Below, one piece after another: positions 31,963-40,598 of a stretch of 64,000 nucleotides of DNA. A program made the translations under genes and the position numbers. A model generated the notes under the pieces. It did not search any database, was not told the DNA's origin, and was given only the letters and a program-made list of their open reading frames with translations. Source of the stretch: Nitrosomonas sp. Nm33 (GTDB lineage Bacteria; Pseudomonadota; Gammaproteobacteria; Burkholderiales; Nitrosomonadaceae); the NCBI RefSeq assembly GCF_900107265.1, contig NZ_FNPJ01000004.1:1-64000 (forward strand), given 5' to 3'. The stretch's first letter is position 1. Each line of letters begins with the position of its first letter.

Positions 31963-32508
31963 TTAACCTCGTTCGATAAATGTGTAATTGTTGATTCGAT
32001 ACGCTGCCGATATGTCGATATCAGCCGGTGTTTTATAGCATTGGCGACTAATTAAAAAGATTGCAGCGCCGTTCTTAGTGGTGATGTTATAAAACTCAAA
32101 GCCGAAAAGCAGAAACAACGGATTGAAATACAGTGCCTGCGATAAGAAAGTAAATACAAAGAGCACACCGTAAACAAAGGCAAGGGTTTCACAGTTACCC
32201 ACGCTTAACGCTACAAAAAAGTAGCCTAAATAACTGGGTAGGAAACTGTTATTGGCATGTTCAATACTGGCAATCTCGCCCAGTTTAAAGCTATCTCTTC
32301 CTAACTTTGAACTCAGCAAAATACTTAAGCCAGTCAGCAAAATAGGTACCAGTAAATAAACGGCGTAAGAAATAACGTTTGGCAGCGCTACTAGATGTTG
32401 GCATTCAGGAAAGAATTTCCCCAAAGTCTGCCCCTTTTGAACCAAAAAGATAATGACCAATAACGACGTCGCATTAAAGGTCAGCAGCAGCCGAAACGCG
32501 ACATTCAT
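31963..32508 (-). CDS. kwaA: Kiwa membrane protein KwaA
   Basis: 181 residues with four predicted membrane helices (about 5-24, 46-66, 94-112, 115-137) and a short cytosolic tail. The SFLPSYLGYFFVALS segment and the position directly before a DUF4868 gene fit KwaA, the inner-membrane sensor of Kiwa. The start codon overlaps the hsdS stop by 4 bp (ATGA), which means translational coupling to the specificity subunit of a type I system. This is unusual for a stand-alone Kiwa locus. Confidence 0.72.
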   Translation of the reverse strand: MNVAFRLLLTFNATSLLVIIFLVQKGQTLGKFFPECQHLVALPNVISYAVYLLVPILLTGLSILLSSKLGRDSFKLGEIASIEHANNSFLPSYLGYFFVALSVGNCETLAFVYGVLFVFTFLSQALYFNPLFLLFGFEFYNITTKNGAAIFLISRQCYKTPADIDISAAYRINNYTFIERG

Positions 32509-33770
32509 TGTTTTACCGTCACTTGGCCATTCATCAACATGGGAAGGAGCCAGTCGCGTAATTTTATGAGTTCATAATTTTGAAAGGCTAAGTTCATTAC
32601 TTGCTCATAAATGGGGGTTGTAATTTCATAATAGCTTTCAAGAATATCGTCAGGAGGTAGAGCAATAGAACTATCTTCAATTACACCTTTGTTGATATGA
32701 GGTTGCTGAGCTCCGGTTCGCAATCCCATAAGCCTTGGAACCTCGCCACAGAAATAGGGATAAATGAATGAACTCTTCAGCCTTGAACATTCTTTGATTC
32801 CGACAACAGATTGATTAGTCGCCGCATCAATGCCGAGAATCGAAGAACGAATATAACGAACAATCGAAATTACAACAGTTCCTTTGGGTAAGATGGTTGC
32901 CGCAGAATTTTCAATACCTTTTTGAGTTGTTTTTTGTTCTGAAGTTATTACCGGAAAAGAAGCAATTTCCGCTGAGCTTAGCCAAGGAATATCAGCATTT
33001 TTCCAGTACTCATCAACGCCTGTATCTGGCGTGCCGCCCAATACGGTCTTAGCAATTTTGCCAATCTTAGTAACCTCCCACCCCTCTGGTATTTTCCGTT
33101 TTAGAGCCGGGTTGTAGACCATTTTGCCGCCGGAGGTTTTGTAGGGTTTGCCGTTGGCGTCGGACTTGCCCTGAGCGAAGTCGAAGGGAAAGTCGAATTG
33201 CACAAACCAGTAGTCGTACAAGGTCTTCGCCATCGCCTCCAGCTCGGCGTTGATGCGGTTGTTGAGTTCAATTTTGGCGTCTAAAGATTTTAAAACAGAC
33301 GCAATTTTAGTTTGTTCATCTTTAGTTTTAGGTAAACGTATTGGGTAATTTTTTATGTCATTAGAGTTAAGATTTTTTCTTACTCCTGATGATAAATTAC
33401 GGAGTTCCTCATATTGAGTTTTAAGGAAATAATAAATATATTCATAGTCAGCCTTATCAGAATCAATTTCCACATTACAGCAGGCTTGGTTCGTAGCCAT
33501 TGGTTTTTTAATTATGGATAAGTTTCCCCTCGTTTTACCTTCCCCATACATCGCAATTGATAAAGTGTTTCTAGGAAAAACTTTAATACTCGTTTTCTCA
33601 ACAGCTGCTACAGAAATATATTCGTTTGTATCGTAAATGTATTTCTCACCCAACTGTTCAGTTTTTAACCATGGAATAGTGCCGTTCTTCCAAAATTCAG
33701 GATTGCTCCTTAATGGTGTTAACCCACTTGAAATACGAGTTGAAATTTCAGAAAGCCGTTTAGTTGCCAT
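32505..33770 (-). CDS. hsdS: Type I restriction-modification specificity subunit
   Basis: 421 residues with two target-recognition domains (about 1-150, opening ISSGLTPLRS, and about 220-370, opening LGGTPDTGVDEYWK). They are joined by helical conserved regions (INAELEAMAKTLYDYWFVQFDFP and, near the end, YELIKLRDWLLPMLMNGQV). It sets the DNA sequence recognised by HsdM and HsdR. The central spacer holds an extra FDFAQGKS encoded by a short repeat (33162-33185) between the usual FDFP and DANGKPYK. It overlaps hsdM by 11 bp and kwaA by 4 bp. Confidence 0.93.
   Translation of the reverse strand: MATKRLSEISTRISSGLTPLRSNPEFWKNGTIPWLKTEQLGEKYIYDTNEYISVAAVEKTSIKVFPRNTLSIAMYGEGKTRGNLSIIKKPMATNQACCNVEIDSDKADYEYIYYFLKTQYEELRNLSSGVRKNLNSNDIKNYPIRLPKTKDEQTKIASVLKSLDAKIELNNRINAELEAMAKTLYDYWFVQFDFPFDFAQGKSDANGKPYKTSGGKMVYNPALKRKIPEGWEVTKIGKIAKTVLGGTPDTGVDEYWKNADIPWLSSAEIASFPVITSEQKTTQKGIENSAATILPKGTVVISIVRYIRSSILGIDAATNQSVVGIKECSRLKSSFIYPYFCGEVPRLMGLRTGAQQPHINKGVIEDSSIALPPDDILESYYEITTPIYEQVMNLAFQNYELIKLRDWLLPMLMNGQVTVKQ
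33162..33185 (-). repeat. 24-bp in-frame insertion in the HsdS spacer
   Basis: Minus strand inserts eight codons (FDFAQGKS) containing TTCGACTTCGCTCAGGG, which is close to an imperfect palindrome with its flank and like a short repeat dispersed in many bacterial genomes (from memory). Without it the protein would read FDFPDANGKPYK, the common form in HsdS proteins. Confidence 0.55.
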
Positions 33771-35397
33771 ACTTCAACCCCGCCAACTGCTTTTTGATTT
33801 CCGCTTCCAACTCGCGCGATTGGCTGAACAAACTTTCCAGATTGTCGCTAAAGCCTTTCATTTTGGCGGCGAATTCCTCGGGCGTGATATTCACGTAGTC
33901 GATCTTCACATCGAAATACTGACCTGCGCTGAGCGAATAGTTCTTGGCGGCGATGTCGTCATAGCTGACGGCGACCGAGAAATCCTCTTCTTCCTGCTTG
34001 GCGTTGAACACATCGATGATACGTTGCTCTTCTGCCGGCGTCAGCACGGTTTTCTGATTTTTGCCGTCCTTGATTTTTTCGCCCAGATTCGAGGCATCAA
34101 TCAATACCACGTCGCCTTTGTTGCCAGCGTCGATGAACAGAATCGACACATTGGTGCCAGTGGTCGCGAAGATATTGCTCGGCATAGACACCACGCCGGC
34201 CAGCATCTTGTGCTCGACCAGATGCTGGCGAATCGCCTTGTCAATGCCGGCTTGCGCGGTGATGAAACCGGTGGGTACCACCACCGCCGCTTTGCCGCCG
34301 GGTTTCAGCGAGGTAATGATGTGCTGCAAGAACAATTGGTAGATTTCCATCTTGTCCGTGGCCTTGGCTTTGACCTTCGGAATGCCGGCAAAGAAGCGCT
34401 CCTTGTTGGCTTTGGTGTCCAGCTCGTCGCGATAATCGCTGAAATCCATTTTGAACGGTGGATTCGAGACGATGTAATCGAAACGCTTCAGCTCATTGCC
34501 GTCCTTATGGTACGGATGCAGTAGAGTGTTGCCCTGAATGACATTGGGGATGGAATGCACCAGATTATTCAGGATCAGATTCAGGCGCAGCAGGTTGGAG
34601 GATTTTTGCGAAATATCCTGGGTGTAAATGCTGCAACGATTTTCGCCTATCGCGTGCGCCACGTTCATCAACAGGGTACCGGAACCGGCGGACGGGTCGT
34701 AGCAGCTGACGTTTTTGATTTTGCCTTGCTGCTCCTCGGGCACCAGAATCGCCGCCATGATGCGAGCGACGGCATGGGGCGTGTAGTATTCGGCGTACTT
34801 GCCGCCGCTATTGCTGTTGTAGTCCTTGATCAGGTATTCGAAGATGGTGGCGTAGAAATCGAATTTTTGGTTGAAGATGCGCTCGAAGCTGAACTCCACC
34901 AGTTTGTTAATGATCGCGCGGCAAAAGTTATCGCGTTTGGATTCGTCGGCAATATAGTTGCTGAGCCGGTCGAACAGCACCACTTTGGCGCCGCCATCCG
35001 TTTTGACCGCAAATACGTCGTTATTGCTGATCGCGATGTCCATCAAGGTATCGTCAAACAGCTTGGCGAAATCCGGCGCATTCTGCTGACTGAACAGGTA
35101 GTTGATGAAATGGGTGGGGTTCAGACGCGCCGTATCCGCTCCCATTTGCAATTGCAGCATTTCCAGATCGTCTTCGCTCAGCGCTGCCAGGGCTTCTTCC
35201 CATTTCTCCGCTTTGGCGATAGATGGGTCGATTTTCTTGGCTTCAAAGGCGAATTTGTCGTTTAAAAACTTGTACAAAAAGGTTTGCGTGATGATTTTGA
35301 ATTCGTTGCCATCATTGCCCAAGCCATAGTTAGCGCAGATACTTTTCAGGCTGTCGATCAGGATTTTGGTTTTTTGTTGGAACTCCAGTTCTACCAC
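33760..35397 (-). CDS. hsdM: Type I restriction-modification methyltransferase subunit
   Basis: 545 residues. An N-terminal helical HsdM domain precedes the N6-adenine methyltransferase domain, with AdoMet motif DPSAGSGTLLM at 234-244 and catalytic SNPPF at 311-315. It methylates the target chosen by HsdS and is also part of the nuclease complex. It overlaps hsdR by 7 bp and hsdS by 11 bp. Confidence 0.96.
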   Translation of the reverse strand: MVELEFQQKTKILIDSLKSICANYGLGNDGNEFKIITQTFLYKFLNDKFAFEAKKIDPSIAKAEKWEEALAALSEDDLEMLQLQMGADTARLNPTHFINYLFSQQNAPDFAKLFDDTLMDIAISNNDVFAVKTDGGAKVVLFDRLSNYIADESKRDNFCRAIINKLVEFSFERIFNQKFDFYATIFEYLIKDYNSNSGGKYAEYYTPHAVARIMAAILVPEEQQGKIKNVSCYDPSAGSGTLLMNVAHAIGENRCSIYTQDISQKSSNLLRLNLILNNLVHSIPNVIQGNTLLHPYHKDGNELKRFDYIVSNPPFKMDFSDYRDELDTKANKERFFAGIPKVKAKATDKMEIYQLFLQHIITSLKPGGKAAVVVPTGFITAQAGIDKAIRQHLVEHKMLAGVVSMPSNIFATTGTNVSILFIDAGNKGDVVLIDASNLGEKIKDGKNQKTVLTPAEEQRIIDVFNAKQEEEDFSVAVSYDDIAAKNYSLSAGQYFDVKIDYVNITPEEFAAKMKGFSDNLESLFSQSRELEAEIKKQLAGLKYGN

Positions 35398-38300
35398 GTA
35401 CGTGCTCCAGTATTAAATTCTTTCAAATATTCCGCGACGACCAGATGATTGATATAACGCGAGGCGTCGGGATTGAGTTTGATTTGTTGTTGTTTCATAA
35501 AGCGGTGGATAACCAGCGGCATCATGACCCGTTCGAAATAACTTTCATTGTCGAGAATCCGGGTGTTTTGCAATACTTGCTCGTCGGCATCCTGCTTGAC
35601 GCCAATCAGGGCCTCGAAGATTTTACGCTCCGAATCGGAAAGACCGCCGCGCTCGATCAGCCGTTTATGAATGCGGGTGTATTTGGCGTCGCCGTTATAT
35701 TTCTGGCGCAGCTGGTTGTTCTGGCGATTGAGCTCTTTGATGCGCTCATGGATTTTGTTCAGTGCATCGATGTTGGCATTCATCTCTTCTTGAGTGACTT
35801 CGGACAGATTCTTTTTCTTGAACAGCCGTTCCAGTTCTTCCTTCAACGTGACGAACTTGGGATCTTGCTGGTCAAAATTGCTCGCCAGCGCTTCGCGGGT
35901 ACGGCGCAGGGTATTTTTCAGCTTGTCGGCCAGCACCAGTTCTTCTTCGCCGATTTTGGTGAACTTGAAGATTACCTCTTCCAGCGCCACGTTCAGCAAA
36001 TTGGCGGTATCGGTGCCTTGCTCAATGGTCTCCTTGAGATTGAGCAAGTCGAGATGGTTGCTGGTTTCCCGATACAGCAGATTGAGTTTTTGGAAGTCCA
36101 AATGCTCTAAAAAGGCATATTCGCCCTTCAGGCGGATCAGGTTGTACAGGCTCTTGGCATCGGCCAGCGCCTTTTTCAGCGTCAGTACGGTTTCCCGGTC
36201 TTGTATCTCGCTGATCTGCTGAGAAAACACTTCGGCATTTTCGGTATCAAAACGGAACAGCACATCCTTGATGTGCTCAATCTCGGTGGCGATTTCTTCC
36301 TGCGATTTGAACAGGTTGGAGTAATGCTCCATCTCATCACCGAGTTCGGCTTGCAGTTCGTCAAAATAAGCCTTGTTGGTCGCATCGAACTCCTGGCGGA
36401 TGTCGGCAAAATCTACCACATAGCCATAGCGGAAGTCTTTGTAGGTACGGTTTACCCGCGTCAAGGCTTGCAGTAGATTGTGTTTGCGGATCACACGGCC
36501 CAGGTAAAGCTTTTTCAAGCGCTTGGCATCAAAGCCGGTAAGCAGCATGTTGTAAACAAACAGGAAGTCGATTTTGCCGGCTTTGAACTCTTCCACCCAG
36601 TCTTTGCGCGCCTCCTTGGTGCCGACATCGTGCAAAATCAAAGCGGCGGATGTCACTCGATTGCTCTGTTTGCGCTGGAATCGATAGGTGCCTGGTGTCT
36701 CGGCGACCTTCAAATAGGGGAAGTCATCTTCATTAACCTGTTCTACTGCCGGGATGTGGCCTTTTGCATACTTCGCGTTAAATATCTCAAGCATCTGTTT
36801 GGCTTGTTCCGAGCTGTCACAGATTACCATGCCGCCGATGCTGGTATCATTGAGCGCGCCGCGGCTTTTTTCAAAATCGGTGACGATGTAATCGAGCATC
36901 GGTTTGACAAAGGTGGGATGAGCATAGACCAGCTTTTTGTCGATGTCGCCTTGCTGTACTTCCACTTCTGCCAGTGCCTGCTGCAGAGCAATTTTGTAAT
37001 TAGTGGCGATTTCTTCCCGGATCAGCCGCAAGGTGTAACCGTCAGCAATAGACGCATTGTAGTAGTACTTGTGGATATAGTCACCGAATAGAATGCGTGA
37101 GTTGTAATCATCACCCAAGAGCGGCGTTCCGGTCAGGCCGATTTTGATCGCGTTGCGATCCGACTGATCCAGATTGGCCAAGAAGCTGCCTTTGGGATTG
37201 TAGCTACGGTGCACTTCATCCAGAAAATAAACGCGCTGAATAGCAACGTTGTAATCTTTAGTGGATACGACATCCGGGTCGTCTTCGAATTTTTGGATGT
37301 TGACAACTGTGATCTCGGGCTTGCCGGAGTGGTTGTGGATGACTTGCGTGGCTTTGATGTCTCGGCTGAATGCCTCGCGCGAGTCAATCATGTGCACGGT
37401 CAAGCCGCGGCTGGTGAATTCTCGGTGCGTCTGAATCAGCAAGTCGAGCCGGTCGACGATGAAATAGAATTTGGGGATGATTTGTCGTCGTTGGAAGTAA
37501 TCGGTTAAAAAGCGCACGTTATAGTAGGCAAGCGCGGTTTTGCCGCTGCCCTGTGTGTGCCAAATGATGCCTTTTCTACCTCCGTCGTTTAGCTTGCGTT
37601 CAATGGCTTTGGTGGCGAATAACTGCGGGTAACGCATGACGTGCTTTTGCAAGCCGTCGGTTTCGAACACGTAGGCCAAGGCGTAACGCAAAACGAAAGC
37701 AAGCCGCTCGCGATTCAGCAATGAGGTACAAATACGATTGGTCGGACGGTTAGGGTCTTTGTTGGTAATGAACTCGGGATTACTGCGGATGACTTCCAAA
37801 TTGTTGTCTTTTAGTACCTTGAGTTCTGTCTCATCAGACAACGGCTTGAGCAAAGCCGTCAGATTCAAAACCTCTTCTTCGCGGAAATAGTTGAATACGG
37901 GTTGGTGGTAAGAAGGGCTGGCATAAAACGCCCCCTGAATGGGCTGAACTTCACCATCATCGTACTCCATGTTGTTGGAGAAGATCATGAATTGGGTGAT
38001 ATTTACAAAACGCTTGAATTTGGCATTCTGAAAACGTTTATTGATCCGGTCGCGCTCCGCCAGTATACCCTCGCGGTTATTGGGCTTTTTAACCTCGATA
38101 AACACCAGCGGCATACCGTTGATGAGCAGAATGATGTCGGGTCTGAACTCTTCATCGCCGTTTTGGTAGGTGAGCTCGGTGACCACATGAAAGCTGTTAT
38201 TGTCGAAGTTCTCAAAGTCAATCAGCTTGGTACCCGAGCGGCCGGTAAGTTTCTCATGGAAAGCCTTGCCTAGATCCTCGTTATCTAACGTCAGTTTCAC

Positions 38301-38495
38301 ATCTTCCAACAGGCGACCGATATCATTCTCTTCTAGGCCAGGGTTGATCTTGCCAATCGCTTTGTGGAATAACTCCGGAAATATATTGGTTTCCAAGTCC
38401 CAATGCTGGTCTTTAAGTGAAAGATATTGGTAACCCAGACGAACTAAATGCAAGATGGCAGGTATCTTGACTCGCGTATCTTCTGTGAATTTCAT
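35391..38495 (-). CDS. hsdR: Type I restriction endonuclease subunit R
   Basis: 1034 residues, normal for HsdR. The nuclease motif is Asp120...Glu134-Val-Lys136 (FRPDIILL...FIEVKK). The helicase Walker A is WHTQGSGKTALA (about 312-323) and the DEVH box is YFLDEVHRSYN, followed by motor motifs such as GLTGTPLL and LTGFDAKRLKKLYLGR. It cuts unmethylated DNA after ATP-driven translocation. It is the first gene of a five-gene operon, with the next gene overlapping its stop by 7 bp. Confidence 0.96.
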   Translation of the reverse strand: MKFTEDTRVKIPAILHLVRLGYQYLSLKDQHWDLETNIFPELFHKAIGKINPGLEENDIGRLLEDVKLTLDNEDLGKAFHEKLTGRSGTKLIDFENFDNNSFHVVTELTYQNGDEEFRPDIILLINGMPLVFIEVKKPNNREGILAERDRINKRFQNAKFKRFVNITQFMIFSNNMEYDDGEVQPIQGAFYASPSYHQPVFNYFREEEVLNLTALLKPLSDETELKVLKDNNLEVIRSNPEFITNKDPNRPTNRICTSLLNRERLAFVLRYALAYVFETDGLQKHVMRYPQLFATKAIERKLNDGGRKGIIWHTQGSGKTALAYYNVRFLTDYFQRRQIIPKFYFIVDRLDLLIQTHREFTSRGLTVHMIDSREAFSRDIKATQVIHNHSGKPEITVVNIQKFEDDPDVVSTKDYNVAIQRVYFLDEVHRSYNPKGSFLANLDQSDRNAIKIGLTGTPLLGDDYNSRILFGDYIHKYYYNASIADGYTLRLIREEIATNYKIALQQALAEVEVQQGDIDKKLVYAHPTFVKPMLDYIVTDFEKSRGALNDTSIGGMVICDSSEQAKQMLEIFNAKYAKGHIPAVEQVNEDDFPYLKVAETPGTYRFQRKQSNRVTSAALILHDVGTKEARKDWVEEFKAGKIDFLFVYNMLLTGFDAKRLKKLYLGRVIRKHNLLQALTRVNRTYKDFRYGYVVDFADIRQEFDATNKAYFDELQAELGDEMEHYSNLFKSQEEIATEIEHIKDVLFRFDTENAEVFSQQISEIQDRETVLTLKKALADAKSLYNLIRLKGEYAFLEHLDFQKLNLLYRETSNHLDLLNLKETIEQGTDTANLLNVALEEVIFKFTKIGEEELVLADKLKNTLRRTREALASNFDQQDPKFVTLKEELERLFKKKNLSEVTQEEMNANIDALNKIHERIKELNRQNNQLRQKYNGDAKYTRIHKRLIERGGLSDSERKIFEALIGVKQDADEQVLQNTRILDNESYFERVMMPLVIHRFMKQQQIKLNPDASRYINHLVVAEYLKEFNTGARTW

Positions 38496-38617
38496 GAAAT
38501 CCTTTAAAAGAAATTAAATCACCATCAATTTCATTATTTGCCTTATCTGTTATCTCCCGAATTATTAAGCATTAGGCTTAGGGTGGTAATTACTTATATC
38601 TATAAAATGTAAACAAT

Positions 38618-38656
38618 AAAAAAACCCAGATAAGGAAACGCTCTCTGGGTTTTTTG
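38618..38656. terminator. Bidirectional terminator
   Basis: AACCCAGA (38623-38630) pairs with TCTGGGTT (38644-38651), flanked by an A-run on the left and a T-run on the right. It lies just after the ssb stop on the minus strand and upstream of hsdR, so mainly it ends the ssb transcript. Confidence 0.8.
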
Positions 38657-38681
38657 GTTACTAAAATAGTTTTAGTATATT

Positions 38682-39146
38682 CTAAAACGGAATATCGTCT
38701 TCCAGATCGTCAAATCCGCTATTGGTTTTGTTATGGTTGGCAGGCTTGTCAGCATAGCTCGCACTGTTGTTGTATTCACCCTCTCTGCCTGAGGATTCGA
38801 AGTTAGCTCCAGCCGCGCGACTACCCAACATTTGCATGCGATCGGCGATGATTTCGGTGGTATAGCGCTCAATGTTAGATTTATCCATCCATTTACGCGT
38901 CTGTAAACGACCTTCGATATAAACCTGCGAACCCTTTTTGAGGTATTCACCCGCAATCTCAGCCTGCTTGCCAAACATCACCACACGATGCCATTCGGTT
39001 CGCTCCTGTTTCTCACCGCCTTTATCTTTCCAGGTATCAGTTGTAGCAATATTCAAATTAGCCATGGCGTCACCGCTTGGCATATAACGTACTTCCGGAT
39101 CCCGTCCCAGGTTTCCAATCAGGATAACTTTATTAACTGATGCCAT
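38682..39146 (-). CDS. ssb: Single-stranded DNA-binding protein
   Basis: 154 residues. The N-terminal OB fold ([21 protein letters not shown]...) is followed by a Ser/Asn/Gly-rich linker and the acidic tip DDLEDDIPF that recruits repair and replication partners. The stop of the MFS gene immediately precedes the ATG (one base apart), so the two are co-transcribed. A strong hairpin ends the transcript. Confidence 0.97.
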   Translation of the reverse strand: MASVNKVILIGNLGRDPEVRYMPSGDAMANLNIATTDTWKDKGGEKQERTEWHRVVMFGKQAEIAGEYLKKGSQVYIEGRLQTRKWMDKSNIERYTTEIIADRMQMLGSRAAGANFESSGREGEYNNSASYADKPANHNKTNSGFDDLEDDIPF

Positions 39147-40532
39147 TTATGCGTCCCCCCTTAATAATCGGACAACTTTTTCCTCATCAAACCCTTTGAG
39201 GTCGACTTTTAGATAAGCCACCTGCTCATTGGCCAATACCAGCGCTTCATAAACGCCGGGCAATGCTGCCAGTTCACGCGACAGTCCACTGGCTTGAGTC
39301 GCATCCATCTCTTCAACATGATACATTTTGGAGCGCACTGCTGCAGGTGCTTTCATGGTCGCTGCCAGATACAACCAAATAATCAGCAACAGCGCGCAGA
39401 AGGCAGCAATCGCGTACACCCCGTAATGCTGATAAAAATAACCGCCTGCACTTGCGCCAACAAATGCACCCAGAAACTGGGTGCTGCTGTAGACTCCAAT
39501 GGCAGTCCCTTTGGCGCCAACCGGTGCGATCTTGGAAATGAGCGAAGGCAGACTGGCTTCCAGCAGGTTGAAGGCAGTAAAAAATACCAGTAGCGCCGCC
39601 GCGGTTCCCCATAAAGATTGATGCATGAGCGCCAGCAAAATCTGCCCCGCCAATAGCAGGACGACTGCGGCAACGAAGACGGGTTTGAGTTTGGCTTTCT
39701 TTTCTCCATAGATGATGGCAGGCACCATCAGCACAACCGATAAAACCAGCACTGGCAGATATATCTGCCAGTGCTGCTCTGCCGCCAGCCCCGCATTACG
39801 CAGCGACAGTGGCACGACCAGCCAGAGCGCCATCAACACTGCATGCAACGCGAAAATACCGTAGTTCAGGCGCAGTAATTGCGGATCACTCAGGACGCTG
39901 GCAAAGCGTCCGGTGGATACTTCCGTATCGGAATGAAAGCGGCTGATGGCGGGCTCTGGAATCACTTTGTTAACCACAACAATCGCCGCTATCGCCAAGA
40001 TACCTGTCATGATGAAAATACCCGGTACGCCGATCCATTGGTTCAGTAAAGGCGCAAGCATCAGTGAAATTGCAAAGGTAGCACCGATGGTCATCCCGAT
40101 CATGGCCATGGCTTTAGTGCGATGCTCTTCGCGAGTCAGATCAGCGGCAAGCGCCATGACTGCCGCGGAAATCGCACCTGCACCCTGAACGATGCGACCG
40201 GCGATCACCCAATAAATATCAATGGCAGTAGCTGCCATAAAACTGCCGATGGCAAATAGTACTAACCCCATATAAATGACAGGTTTACGTCCGATGCGAT
40301 CAGACATCCAGCCAAACGGGATTTGCAGAATCGCCTGAGTCAGTCCGTAAGCACCCAGTGCGATCCCCACCAGCGTGTAATTATCACCACCGGGAAGATG
40401 TTCTGCAAATAGAGCAAAAACGGGCAAAATAATGAATAATCCAAACATGCGCAATCCATAAACGCCAGCCAGGCCGATGGAGGAGCGCATTTCTACGGGA
40501 GACATTTTTTCGGAAGTTGATAATGCAGACAT
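39147..40532 (-). CDS. MFS transporter, YajR type with C-terminal YAM domain
   Basis: 461 residues with twelve helices and the MFS motif [18 protein letters not shown] after helix 2. After the last helix comes a soluble ferredoxin-like domain ([15 protein letters not shown]... to RLLRGDA, about 400-461), which corresponds to the YAM domain of E. coli YajR. The substrate is unknown. It is divergent from uvrA and directly upstream of ssb, a ssb/MFS/uvrA neighbourhood that I recall as frequent in betaproteobacteria. Confidence 0.85.
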   Translation of the reverse strand: MSALSTSEKMSPVEMRSSIGLAGVYGLRMFGLFIILPVFALFAEHLPGGDNYTLVGIALGAYGLTQAILQIPFGWMSDRIGRKPVIYMGLVLFAIGSFMAATAIDIYWVIAGRIVQGAGAISAAVMALAADLTREEHRTKAMAMIGMTIGATFAISLMLAPLLNQWIGVPGIFIMTGILAIAAIVVVNKVIPEPAISRFHSDTEVSTGRFASVLSDPQLLRLNYGIFALHAVLMALWLVVPLSLRNAGLAAEQHWQIYLPVLVLSVVLMVPAIIYGEKKAKLKPVFVAAVVLLLAGQILLALMHQSLWGTAAALLVFFTAFNLLEASLPSLISKIAPVGAKGTAIGVYSSTQFLGAFVGASAGGYFYQHYGVYAIAAFCALLLIIWLYLAATMKAPAAVRSKMYHVEEMDATQASGLSRELAALPGVYEALVLANEQVAYLKVDLKGFDEEKVVRLLRGDA

Positions 40533-40598
40533 GAATCAGATTGTGAGAAAACTGGAAAGTTAGGTATATTAGCAGGTTGACCCATACTTAGGTAGCTG

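Noticed and set aside
33637-38273. Long plus-strand frames opposite hsdS, hsdM and hsdR
   Set aside because: Antisense shadows of the GC-rich codons of three well-supported genes.
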